Origin: Gammaproteobacteria bacterium
GTDB taxonomy: Bacteria > Pseudomonadota > Gammaproteobacteria > Pseudomonadales > Pseudohongiellaceae
Direction: 5' to 3'
Length of the DNA: 57,004 nt
NCBI GenBank assembly: GCA_009692305.1
Contig: SHZK01000017.1
Coordinates: 1 to 57,004, forward strand
Each line of letters starts with the position of its first letter. The stretch's first letter is position 1. Shown here piece by piece: positions 26,842-34,769 of the stretch. The translations under genes and the position numbers were made by a program. The notes under the pieces were generated by a model. It had not been told where the DNA came from. It ran no database searches and saw only the letters and a list, made by a program, of their open reading frames with translations.

Positions 26842-27360
26842 ATGAAAATACCTCGATCCGCGCTCACCCTGTTGGCCACCCTTATCCTTACTGCTTGTGT
26901 CAGCAGCGAACGTCCACCTTCAGTAGTTGATATACCGTCCTATCGGGAATACATCAGCCAGATGCGTGTACAACTGGCTACTGCAGATCCAGCTTCATTC
27001 CAGCCTGGCGAACAAGCGGAGCTGACCAGAGTCAGTGGCGCCATCATCACCACCCTCGGTGACGCCACCAGTTACATCGACATCGCTGAAACCCAGCGCC
27101 AGCAACTGATCGCACTCAATGAGGAACTGCATTTACTGATATTTGGTGAAAACAATATACGGGCCGAAGAGCGCATTTGTTCTATTTCACAAAACACCGG
27201 CTCCAACATTCGCACCCGCTCCTGCCGCACACGCATGCAAATCGCACAGGACCGGGACTCGGCACGGCGCTTGCTGGAAGCACGCAGCGATGATGTGGAT
27301 CGGAATCGGATACTGGATGAATCAACGCCGGGTGGATTTGGTACGCCGACCTTGAATTGA
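26842..27360 (+). CDS. Hypothetical lipoprotein
   Basis: I do not recognise the mature part. The protein is 172 residues, with a lipoprotein signal MKIPRSALTLLATLILTACVSS whose lipobox LTAC puts the lipidated cysteine at residue 19. The mature part is mainly helical and polar (REYISQMRVQLATADPASF, ETQRQQLIALNEELHLLIFG), contains two or more cysteines (ERICSISQ, RSCRTRMQ) that could form a disulfide, and ends in a low-complexity Gly/Pro/Thr tail. AGGA precedes the ATG by about eight bases. It is the last gene of the Tat-PLP-enzyme/serine-hydrolase run, and an intrinsic terminator follows. No Lol-avoidance aspartate is at position +2 (it is Val), so outer-membrane delivery is expected. Confidence 0.72.
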   Translation: MKIPRSALTLLATLILTACVSSERPPSVVDIPSYREYISQMRVQLATADPASFQPGEQAELTRVSGAIITTLGDATSYIDIAETQRQQLIALNEELHLLIFGENNIRAEERICSISQNTGSNIRTRSCRTRMQIAQDRDSARRLLEARSDDVDRNRILDESTPGGFGTPTLN

Positions 27361-27374
27361 GTTAAACCTCGTAC

Positions 27375-27407
27375 GAAAAAACGGAGCTGCCAAGCTCCCT
27401 TTTTTAT
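27375..27407 (+). terminator. Intrinsic terminator after the lipoprotein gene
   Basis: GGAGCT at 27383-27388 pairs with AGCTCC at 27393-27398 around a GCCA loop, and a run of T (27400-27406) follows directly. An A-run precedes the stem, so the structure can also end transcription arriving from the other side. It closes the three-gene run 24323-27360. Confidence 0.85.
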
Positions 27408-27455
27408 TCAGCGTTTTATTTCACTGTTTAATCATCTGAGTTGACATAACTAGTT

Positions 27456-27477
27456 TGGTGCCGGGACCGGAATCGAA
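27456..27477 (-). repeat. tRNA-Leu 3'-end-like fragment (possible attachment-site remnant)
   Basis: Read on the minus strand this 22-base segment ends in CCA and differs from the last 23 bases of the tRNA-Leu gene at 34341-34363 by one missing base and one substitution. Only the T-loop, T-stem 3' side and acceptor 3' side are present; the rest of a tRNA is absent. Such 3'-end copies are typical of integrase attachment sites, but no integrase gene is left nearby. Confidence 0.5.
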
Positions 27478-27706
27478 AACAGGGCCAGACAACGGATTGC
27501 GGGCGTGTCGATAAAAGTTACTGCAAATGTTACTGCATTTTCAGTTCGCTTGTCCTCTGATTGCCCGGACTGTAGGCAGTATTGTTAACTGGCGTCGAGA
27601 TTTGAACCCCTATTGGCATTAAAAACTAACCACGTTGTGAAACAGTATCTGCTAATATAACGCAAGTAATAAGCCCACTCTGGCTGGAAAAACAGTAAAC
27701 TAGGGT

Positions 27707-27760
27707 GGTCAATTTTTAACGCCAATCACCGCCTTTACCTGATCAGTTTTGCACGCCAAT
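27707..27760. repeat. Pair of 20-base direct repeats resembling insertion-sequence ends
   Basis: Bases 27707-27726 and 27741-27760 match at 16 of 20 positions (sharing TCA, TTTT and ACGCCAAT) with a 34-base offset. Closely spaced repeated words of the type GGTCAATTTT...GCCAAT occur at the ends of IS21-type elements as I remember them. No transposase frame is present, so this would be a relic; the IS family is a guess. Confidence 0.35.
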
Positions 27761-27925
27761 TAACATGGTTCGGATCTGAGTCGGTTTTTCCTGGAGGAAT
27801 AGCGGGTAGTGTCCTAATAAAAGCTAAATCGGCTGATGGTCGGCATCAAAACACCGGAATACACAGTGCTGGGGAAATTCGACTTCATCCCCAACATAAA
27901 TCCATTCTACTTGCCCATTAATGGT

Positions 27926-28057
27926 AATGTCTGCTAAGGAGAACTAAATTCTCAGTAAATCTGGAGAATTCCTAATGTCTGCAATGGGTCGATAGCAGAC
28001 ATATTATTCATTGTTAGGTACTCATACTGAAATGTCTGCTTCCGGCCAATAGCGGAC
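27926..28057. repeat. Three copies of an AATGTCTGC short palindromic element
   Basis: AATGTCTGC begins at 27926, 27974 and 28031. The second copy is half of an inverted repeat (ATGTCTGC at 27975-27982 and GCAGACAT at 27995-28002) with GGGTCGATA in the loop; the third has arms GTCTGC and GCGGAC around TTCCGGCCAATA. The shared pattern is GTCTGC - about 12 bases including GG(T/C)C(G/A)ATA - GC(A/G)GAC. These look like members of a dispersed intergenic repeat family. Confidence 0.6.
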
Positions 28058-28132
28058 GAAACCCAGTACAGTTGAAAGACCAAATGATCTAACTCCAAAA
28101 ACATTTTCCAAAACAACTGTTAGGAACAAAGT

Positions 28133-28400
28133 TCACTGCACCGCCTCCGGATTCCAATTCTGAATCAGCGTGATCGGCGTCGTCGAACCCTCACCCACCA
28201 CGGTATTGATCAGGAAGCGGCCGTCGGGGGCCACGTCGTATTGCCAGCCCTCCATCATCTCTCTTTGAAATCCACTCCAGCCACTCCTGGGCCGAGTCAT
28301 TCCCGGCCGCCCTCCCTGACAGACTTTCAATCACGCCGGTTGATTTATTCAATGTCGAACAACCAGATCTGCGGCGGAGCCCTGCCAGGCGGGAGTTCAG
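28133..28400 (-). pseudogene. Remnant of a TolB/WD40-like (PD40) protein gene
   Basis: The last 40 codons on the minus strand read QYDVAPDGRFLINT followed by PITLIQNWNPEAV and a stop, the familiar C-terminal end of long TolB-like beta-propeller proteins, often fused to kinase or winged-helix domains. Upstream in another frame PPQIWLFDIE appears, another propeller-type piece, followed at once by a stop. No intact start, frame or full blade remains, so only a deleted, frame-scrambled tail survives. Bases 28400-28620 beyond it contain no coding pattern and may be part of the same decay. Confidence 0.6.
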
Positions 28401-28691
28401 CTTGGAGATTTGCTCTTTCCTTCGATCTGAGGTGTTCGAGTAGCCGCTAGGGCCCAGCATGCAGATGCGGAAATGCGACGTTTGGCTCTTTATTTAGCAG
28501 GACTGCTTTGGGCAGACAGCGGGCCAGCCTGGCGGTGATACGGAGCAACCGAGCTGCAAGGCCCAGTTTTTCAAAACCCCGCTTTCACCAAACTGGACAT
28601 CCTGCGGTTACCGGCATATCTTTTGCTATTCCTTAAATGCTCATCTGACAACTTCCAGCCGCTATGTCTGGCTAGAGACAGTGAGGTAAAG

Positions 28692-31094
28692 ATGGACCTG
28701 ACAAAACTAATAATACGGGCGCATCTGTTAATGCCCGGCACCTTGCTGGTGCTAGGTCTATCGGGCTGCAATCCGCAGGAGTCCCCTGCACCTCTGGCAA
28801 GCGCGCAAACACCGGCTGCCTCGGCATCCGCTCAACAAACACGAGAGGCAATGGATCGCTACTGCGTGGCTTGCCACAACGATTCGCTCAAGACCGCGGG
28901 TTTGAGTCTTGACCATGTTGACGTTGCCAATGTGGCTGAGAATCAGGCGCTACTGGAGAAGGTGGTAACGAAACTGCGCACCGGAACAATGCCTCCACCC
29001 AATATACCAGGACCAACCGGTGCAGAACGTCAGGACATGATAGCCTCGCTGGAAACCTCCCTCGATGCAGTGGCAGCCGCGAATCCCAATCCGGGCCGCA
29101 CAGAAACCCTCAGGCGTCTCAATCGCAGCGAATATCAAAATGCCATCCGTGATTTGCTGGCGCTCGAGATTGATGCCACCACCCTGCTGCCCCCTGACGA
29201 AAGCGGCTACGGCTTCGACAATGTCAATGTTGGCGACCTTTCCCCGGCGCTGCTCGATCGTTATATCTCGGCGGCACAAAAAATCAGCCGTCTGGCAGTG
29301 GGGGGTACCCAGGCCTCATTGCAGAGCGAGTTGATCGATGTACCACCAGACCTTACCCAGGAAGAGCATATAGCAGGCCTTCCGATTGGAACCCGAGGTG
29401 GCGTATCAGTCGCCTATACATTTCCGCAAGACGGTGAGTATGACATCCAGGTAAAGCTGGCGCGCAATCGGACCGGAAACATTGGCGGGTTGAGCAGATC
29501 GGAACCACAATCTCTGGAACTGCTCCTTGATCGACAAGCTGTCGAAACCTTCGAGGTGATCAAACCCGAAGGAGGGGATGACTTCGACGTCGATGCAAAT
29601 TTAATAGCACGTGTGCCGGTGACAGCAGGCCCCCATGATCTGGCAGTCACATTCCCCAAATTGTCATCAGCCCTGCTCGAAACCGAACGCCAGCCCTTGC
29701 AATCGCACTTCAATGAGACTCGTCATCCCCGTTTGACGCCCGCGATCTACCAGGTAACCGTTACCGGACCCTATGGGCAAAAGGGAGCGGGCGACACCCC
29801 AAGCCGACGTCAAATTTTCAGCTGCCAGCCAGCGGATACAAGCGCGGAAGAAGCCTGCGCAAGCGAGATCCTATCCAGGCTGACGCGACTCGCCTACCGC
29901 CGACCGATCGGGGAAACTGATCTCGAAGGTCCTCTCGCTTTTTATCAGGAAGGGCGCATTGAAGTCAGCTTCGATGAGGCTATTGGCAGAGCCTTGAGCG
30001 CCGTGCTTATGAACCCGCAGTTCCTGTTCAGGGTGGAGATGGAGCCGGATCAGATCGCTGCCAGTTCACCTTACCGGATCAGCGACATTGAGTTGGCGTC
30101 GCGCCTGTCATTTTTCCTGTGGAGCAGCCTGCCTGATGCGGAATTGCTCGACGCGGCGGAACGGGGTGATCTCAACCGCCCGGATGAACTGGAACGACAG
30201 GTCCGCCGTATGCTGGCCGACCCTCGGTCGAAAAACCTCGCAACCAACTTCGCCGGACAATGGCTGCAGCTGCGCAACCTTGAAGAGTTCAGTCCCAATA
30301 TCAGGATTTACCCTGACTTCGACGACAATCTACGGCAGGCCTTGCGCACTGAAACCGAGTTGTTTCTGGACAGCGTACTGCGTGAAGATCGCAGCGTGCT
30401 GGAATTACTGCAGGCAGACTACACCTTTCTCAATGAGCGTCTTGCCAAGCACTACGGCATCCCGGGCGTTTACGGCAGCCGCTTCCGGCGCGTAACTTTA
30501 CCCGAGGACAGTGAGCGCGGCGGGCTATTGCGGCACGGCAGTGTCTTGGCAGTCACCTCATTCGCAAACCGCACCTCACCGATTCTGCGCGGGGTATGGG
30601 TGTTGAACAATATTTACGGGGCGCCGCCACCGCCGCCGCCAGCAGATGTACCAGCACTTGATGAAGAGTCAGTGTCAGCCTCATTGCCAATGCGGGAGCG
30701 CCTGGCGGCGCATCGCAACAACCCGGTGTGCGCCAGTTGTCACAGCACCATCGACCCAGTTGGCTTTTCTCTGGAAAATTTCGACGCCGTAGGTCGTTGG
30801 CGCGACAACGACGGCGACAACGGACCGGTTGATGTTGCCGGTGGCCTGCCGGGCATGACTCCGTTTTCGGGCGTGGCCGGGCTGGAAGCGGGCCTGTTAA
30901 CCCGCCCGGAATTGTTTGCCGACACAATCGTCAAGAAGTTGCTCACTTTCGCTCTCGGCCGGGGCATTGAGTATTACGATGCGCCCGCAATCCGCAAGAT
31001 TATTCGCGACGCAGAGCCCGAGGGCTATCGCTTTTCGTCGCTGGTGATGGGAATTGCGCAAAGTGCTCCGTTTCAGATGAGGACATCATTATGA
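28692..31094 (+). CDS. DUF1592/DUF1588-type lipoprotein with cytochrome c-like motifs
   Basis: This 800-residue protein has a lipoprotein signal (LLMPGTLLVLGLSGC, lipidated Cys26) and a heme-binding-type CVACH at 58-62. The domain order resembles the planctomycete-type set: cytochrome c-like segment, DUF1587 (LRRLNRSEYQNAIRDLL), a beta-rich insertion, DUF1595 (LTRLAYRRPIGETDLE), DUF1592 (ELASRLSFFLWSSLPD ... NERLAKHYGIPGVYG), DUF1588 (RTSPILRGVWVLNN, PVCASCHSTIDPVGFSLENF) and DUF1585 (LLTFALGRGIEYYD). The second CASCH is another heme-type motif. These families are linked by association to secreted redox or polysaccharide-related proteins, but their activity is unknown. The ATG at 28692 has GAGG five bases upstream. 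It overlaps the DUF1552 gene by ATGA, so the two are translationally coupled. Confidence 0.88.
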   Translation: MDLTKLIIRAHLLMPGTLLVLGLSGCNPQESPAPLASAQTPAASASAQQTREAMDRYCVACHNDSLKTAGLSLDHVDVANVAENQALLEKVVTKLRTGTMPPPNIPGPTGAERQDMIASLETSLDAVAAANPNPGRTETLRRLNRSEYQNAIRDLLALEIDATTLLPPDESGYGFDNVNVGDLSPALLDRYISAAQKISRLAVGGTQASLQSELIDVPPDLTQEEHIAGLPIGTRGGVSVAYTFPQDGEYDIQVKLARNRTGNIGGLSRSEPQSLELLLDRQAVETFEVIKPEGGDDFDVDANLIARVPVTAGPHDLAVTFPKLSSALLETERQPLQSHFNETRHPRLTPAIYQVTVTGPYGQKGAGDTPSRRQIFSCQPADTSAEEACASEILSRLTRLAYRRPIGETDLEGPLAFYQEGRIEVSFDEAIGRALSAVLMNPQFLFRVEMEPDQIAASSPYRISDIELASRLSFFLWSSLPDAELLDAAERGDLNRPDELERQVRRMLADPRSKNLATNFAGQWLQLRNLEEFSPNIRIYPDFDDNLRQALRTETELFLDSVLREDRSVLELLQADYTFLNERLAKHYGIPGVYGSRFRRVTLPEDSERGGLLRHGSVLAVTSFANRTSPILRGVWVLNNIYGAPPPPPPADVPALDEESVSASLPMRERLAAHRNNPVCASCHSTIDPVGFSLENFDAVGRWRDNDGDNGPVDVAGGLPGMTPFSGVAGLEAGLLTRPELFADTIVKKLLTFALGRGIEYYDAPAIRKIIRDAEPEGYRFSSLVMGIAQSAPFQMRTSL

Positions 31095-32434
31095 TCATTA
31101 CAAAAAAAGCCTTACCCAGACGCACGTTCCTGAAGGCAGCAGGGGCCACATTGGCATTGCCACTATTGGATGCGATGATTCCGGCTGCCACTGCTCTGGC
31201 GCAGACGCCGGCTAAACCTGTGCCAAGGCTCGGTTATGTATTCGTGCCTATGGGCACCGATCATGCGCGCTGGACACCCGCCGGAGGCGAGACCCTCGGC
31301 GAGCTGTCACCCATCCTCAGTCCGCTGGAGGCAGTCAAGCAACAGCTCACAGTTATCACCAATCTGGAATTGCAGAATTCCTATCCCGGCACCCACGACA
31401 CTTCAAACTCTGGTTACCTGAGTGCAGCTTTTGCGAAACACACGGAGAGCTCGGACTATCATCTGGGCACGACTGTGGACCAGATCGCCGCCAAACAGAT
31501 CGGGCAGGAAACTCGACTGCCATCGCTGGAATTGGCGATGGATTTGAATCCGCTGGCTGGCGTTTGCAATAACGGCTATTCCTGCGTGTATCAGAACAAT
31601 CTGTCCTGGTCGTCACCGACCACTCCACTGCCATCTGAAGCCCACCCACGCCTGGTGTTTGAGCGCCTGTTTGGTGAGGGTGGATCGGCTGCCGAGCGGG
31701 CAGCCTTGTTAAGAACCCGGGCCAGCCTGCTTGATGCCTTTAACGAAGACATCGGACGGCTCAAGCGTGCGGTAGGGGCGAGCGACAAGGTTCGCGTGGA
31801 TCAGTATCTGGACACGGTGCGCGAGATCGAACGCCAGATTCAACGCGCTGAGGCAGCGGGCAACGAAGACTTGCCCGTCGATGTGGAACGTCCGGTAGGC
31901 GTTCCTGCCGACTTTGGGGAGCACGCCACACTCATGTACGATCTGCAGGTGTTGGCGCTGCAAGCCGACATCACCCGCATCATCACTTTCCAGTTCACCC
32001 GGGAGCTCACTAACCGCACCTACCCGCAGATTGGGGTACCGGAGCCGCACCATCCCACCAGCCACCATGGTAATGATCCGGTAAAGGTTGAGAAAATCGC
32101 CCAGATCGGAACTTACCATGTGTCCTTTTTTGCGCAGTTTCTGGAGAAACTGAAGGCGACTCCGGACGGCGATGGTTCGCTGTTGGACAATACCATCTAT
32201 CTCTACGGCAGCGGCATGGGCAACCCCAGTTTGCACGATCACCTTAACTTGCCAATTCTCGTCGCAGGAGGAGCCGCTACCGGATTGCGCGGTGGACGCC
32301 ATATAAGGTATGAGAAGGGTACCCCGCTGGCAAATCTCCACCTGACACTGCTGGACCGGATAGGAGTGCGGCTGGATTCCTTCGGTGACAGTAATGGTTG
32401 GATCGACAATTTATTCGATCCCGTATCGGTTTGA
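31091..32434 (+). CDS. Tat-exported DUF1552 protein
   Basis: This 447-residue protein starts with a twin-arginine signal (PRRTFLKAAGATLALPLL, cleavage after ATALAQ) and is exported folded. The mature part shows the DUF1552 pattern: GYVFVPMGTDHARWTP, a HDTSNSGYLSAAF block, VDQIAAKQIG, SLELAMD, SWSSPTTPLPSE, EDIGRLKRAVGASDKVRVDQYLDTVREIERQI, DITRIITFQFTREL, and late HHGNDPVKVEKI...YHVSFFAQFLEKL and YGSGMGNPSLHDH. The fold resembles sulfatase/DUF1501-type phosphatase-like proteins, and the histidines and aspartates could bind metal. Function is not known. It is coupled to the DUF1592 gene by a 4-base overlap, which is its usual neighbour in Planctomycetes and marine Gammaproteobacteria. Confidence 0.9.
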   Translation: MIITKKALPRRTFLKAAGATLALPLLDAMIPAATALAQTPAKPVPRLGYVFVPMGTDHARWTPAGGETLGELSPILSPLEAVKQQLTVITNLELQNSYPGTHDTSNSGYLSAAFAKHTESSDYHLGTTVDQIAAKQIGQETRLPSLELAMDLNPLAGVCNNGYSCVYQNNLSWSSPTTPLPSEAHPRLVFERLFGEGGSAAERAALLRTRASLLDAFNEDIGRLKRAVGASDKVRVDQYLDTVREIERQIQRAEAAGNEDLPVDVERPVGVPADFGEHATLMYDLQVLALQADITRIITFQFTRELTNRTYPQIGVPEPHHPTSHHGNDPVKVEKIAQIGTYHVSFFAQFLEKLKATPDGDGSLLDNTIYLYGSGMGNPSLHDHLNLPILVAGGAATGLRGGRHIRYEKGTPLANLHLTLLDRIGVRLDSFGDSNGWIDNLFDPVSV

Positions 32435-32520
32435 TTTGCGTATCAAGGCGTGAGACAAAAAATGAAGCAACATAAGAAAAACATATGAAACGACTTATGA
32501 AACAACAGATGAGGCGATAC

Positions 32521-34089
32521 ATGAGAAACCCTCAAAGCAGTTTACCTTGCGTTAAAACAATTCTGCAGCTCCTGCTTGTTATTGTCGGTTTAACTGGCGT
32601 GACTGCGTCTGCTCAAGCCCAGCTTGCAACACTGGCGGATGCAGCAGAACACCAGGATCAAGCTCTTATTCGCCAGTTGCTTGATAGCGGAAGTATCAGT
32701 GCTGATGTCAATGCCAACCAGGTAGACGGCATGACTGCTTTGCATTGGGCGGTTTACCATGACGACAAAGACCTGACTGAGAAGCTGTTACGCTCCGGCG
32801 CCGACGTCAATGTGAAGAATCGTTATGGTGTACCCCCACTGTCATTGGCGGCCACTAATCGCAACGGCACCATCGTGCGACTTCTGCTGGATGCTGGCGC
32901 AAAAACCAATGAACAGCTTGCTGGCAATGAATCCATTCTCATGATCGCCGCCCGTACCGGAAGTCTCGATGCGGTGCAGGCATTACTCGACGCCGGAGCG
33001 GATCCGAACCTGAGTGAGAGCCGTGGTCAAACGGCGCTGATGTGGGCGGCGGCTGAAGGCCACACTGAAGTCATCGAGGCACTCATCAATGCCGGTGCTG
33101 ATGTGTTCGCAAAACTGAATTCAGGGTTCACGCCTTTGTTCTTCTCGGTGCGCGAGGGTCACATCGATGTCGCCCTGGCCCTGATCAAGGCTGGTGCCGA
33201 TGTGACAGGAATAATTGAACCGGCGAGAGACAGCGGCGAAAACGCTAGCAACAATGCCAGCACCCAACCCATAACCCAGGGCCTCAGTCCCTTGCTGATG
33301 GCGGTGCAGAATGGACATTTCGAACTTGCGATTGCCCTGGTGAAAGCTGGTGCAGATCCCAATGATCGAAGAACTGGATTCACGCCATTGGCTACCTTAA
33401 GTTGGGTAAGAAAACCTGACTCCAGTGATCGCGGTGATCCCTCCCCCGTTGGATCCGGAAATTTAAGCGCTCTGGATTTTGTACAGGAACTTGTAGCCCT
33501 TGGCGCTGATGTGAACCTGCCAATGGAAGAAGGCGCACCCAGGCAACCGAATTCGGCATCCCGACTCGCATCGGAAGGCACCACTGCATTCCTGCTTGCT
33601 GCTGACCGGGCAGACGTTCCCTTGATGCGTCGCTTGCTTGATCTGGGCGCCAACCCGCACTGGCCAAGTTTGAATGGCACCAACGCACTGATGGCAGCCG
33701 CCGGCCTCGGCACCACCGCCCCGGAAGAAGAAGCCGGCACTGAAGCCGAAGCAATGGAGGCCACTCGCTTGATGCTGGAACTCGGTGCCGACGTAAACGA
33801 AGTCAACGATGAGAACGATACCGCGATGCATGGTGCGGCCTATGGAATGTTTCCCTCGATCGTTACTTTGCTAGCCCAACACGGTGCCGACCCCCACATC
33901 TGGAACCGGGAGAATCACCGCGGATGGACGCCGTTATTCATTGCCGAAGGTTACCGCTTCGGGTTGCCAAGACCTTCCAAAGAGACTATCGAAGTGATCA
34001 CAAGCCTGATGACCGAAGCCAGCATGTCAACCGAAGGACCGCGTCCGGAAATCATCGATATCTATGAGGTTCCTCCGCCCAACCAGTAA
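32521..34089 (+). CDS. Exported ankyrin-repeat protein
   Basis: This 522-residue protein has a signal peptide (CVKTILQLLLVIVGLTGVTA, cleavage near ASAQA) followed by about ten ankyrin repeats. Clear units include DGMTALHWAVYHDDKDLTEK, YGVPPLSLAATNRNGTIVRL, GQTALMWAAAEGHTEVIEAL, GFTPLFFSVREGHIDVALAL and NDTAMHGAAYGMFPSIVTLL, each followed by an LLxxGADxN-type turn. Two insertions (near residues 240-255 and 330-355) interrupt the array. Extracytoplasmic ankyrin proteins are protein-binding scaffolds. GAGG lies six bases before the ATG at 32521; an ATG at 32485 adds 12 basic residues and has a weaker ribosome site. It follows the DUF1552 gene by 86 bases and probably belongs to the same unit, where it may dock onto the enzymes. 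Confidence 0.86.
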   Translation: MRNPQSSLPCVKTILQLLLVIVGLTGVTASAQAQLATLADAAEHQDQALIRQLLDSGSISADVNANQVDGMTALHWAVYHDDKDLTEKLLRSGADVNVKNRYGVPPLSLAATNRNGTIVRLLLDAGAKTNEQLAGNESILMIAARTGSLDAVQALLDAGADPNLSESRGQTALMWAAAEGHTEVIEALINAGADVFAKLNSGFTPLFFSVREGHIDVALALIKAGADVTGIIEPARDSGENASNNASTQPITQGLSPLLMAVQNGHFELAIALVKAGADPNDRRTGFTPLATLSWVRKPDSSDRGDPSPVGSGNLSALDFVQELVALGADVNLPMEEGAPRQPNSASRLASEGTTAFLLAADRADVPLMRRLLDLGANPHWPSLNGTNALMAAAGLGTTAPEEEAGTEAEAMEATRLMLELGADVNEVNDENDTAMHGAAYGMFPSIVTLLAQHGADPHIWNRENHRGWTPLFIAEGYRFGLPRPSKETIEVITSLMTEASMSTEGPRPEIIDIYEVPPPNQ

Positions 34090-34340
34090 GCAACTCAATC
34101 CGTTCTTCCTTAATCGCAGTAGATGACGGCACCAACAGCAGCAGTTACCTTGTCAGTTGCTAGCAAACCAATATGCACTTTACAGACCACGTCAAAATGC
34201 CCCCGAAGTCATCTGGGGCTTCACCTTTCTCAGCTTATGTTAGAAGAACGACACTGATACAGCTTGCTACTTATTTGTTACCTAAATTATTTTCGCTGAC
34301 GCGTTAGGACAAGAATTTACTTGTAGCTCATTGATTTTAA

Positions 34341-34427
34341 TGGTGCCCGGGACCGGAATTGAACCGGTATGACCTTTCGGTCGAGGGATTTTAAGTCCCT
34401 TGTGTCTACCAATTTCACCACCCGGGC
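34341..34427 (-). tRNA. tRNA-Leu (anticodon TAA)
   Basis: The 87-base gene on the minus strand begins GCCCGGGTGGTGAAATTGGT, has the anticodon loop in GGACTTAAAATCC (TAA), a long variable arm (CGACCGAAAGGTCAT) typical of class II tRNAs, the T-loop GTTCAATTC and an acceptor end GGGCACCA with encoded CCA. The acceptor stem GCCCGGG pairs fully. It lies at the downstream end of the pgsA-tRNA series, corresponding to leuZ of E. coli. Confidence 0.97.
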
Positions 34428-34510
34428 TCAAGATGGATTTCTAGCTATGGTTAGCTGCAAGCAGATGACCAGCAGGAGCTGCAGATCGGGGTCGAGACAC
34501 TACTGATTAA

Positions 34511-34584
34511 TGGAGGCTGAAGTCGGAATCGAACCGGCGTATACGGAGTTGCAGTCCGCTGCATGACCACTCTGCCATCCAGCC
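34511..34584 (-). tRNA. tRNA-Cys (anticodon GCA)
   Basis: The 74-base minus-strand gene begins GGCTGGATGGCAGAGTGGTC, shows the anticodon loop GGACTGCAACTCC (GCA), T-loop GGTTCGATTCC and ends AGCCTCCA with encoded CCA. It corresponds to cysT next to glyW and leuZ in E. coli. On the minus strand a TATAGT box about 25 bases upstream of the 5' end could provide its own promoter now that the pirin gene lies between it and tRNA-Gly. Confidence 0.97.
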
Positions 34585-34769
34585 ATTAATCGCCGCTTTT
34601 TTGCGAGGGCGAACTATACCAAAAGCCTTTGCGTTCGGCATACATTTATCACTGCCAATAGACACTTAGTGCTTTGCTATCAAGGCAATGGAATAAATTC
34701 CTCGGCATCACCCGGCACGGTGGCAAAACGTCTTGCCTGCCAATCTTGTTTTGCCTGGGTGATACGCTC

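Larger units (their letters stand above)
27408..28132. other. Gene-free debris region with tRNA-end-like and repeat fragments
   Basis: About 725 bases carry no frame with coding character. Recognisable pieces are two tRNA-3'-end-like fragments (27456-27477 and 27589-27610), two near-identical 12-base words GTTACTGCAAAT and GTTACTGCATTT at 27517-27540, a pair of similar 20-base repeats at 27707-27760 and three copies of an AATGTCTGC element at 27926-28057. The mix of attachment-site-like and insertion-end-like fragments suggests the residue of past mobile-element traffic between two functional gene sets. Confidence 0.55.

Noticed and set aside
27517..27540. Two near-identical 12-base words as the start of a CRISPR array
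   Set aside because: They are adjacent without spacers, occur only twice and no cas gene is present.
28191..28460. 89-codon minus-strand frame in the debris region
   Set aside because: It runs across the scrambled TolB-type remnant in a frame different from the recognisable C-terminal piece; not an independent gene.
31709..32341. 210-codon minus-strand frame
   Set aside because: Shadow of the DUF1552 gene; codon-position pattern follows the plus strand.
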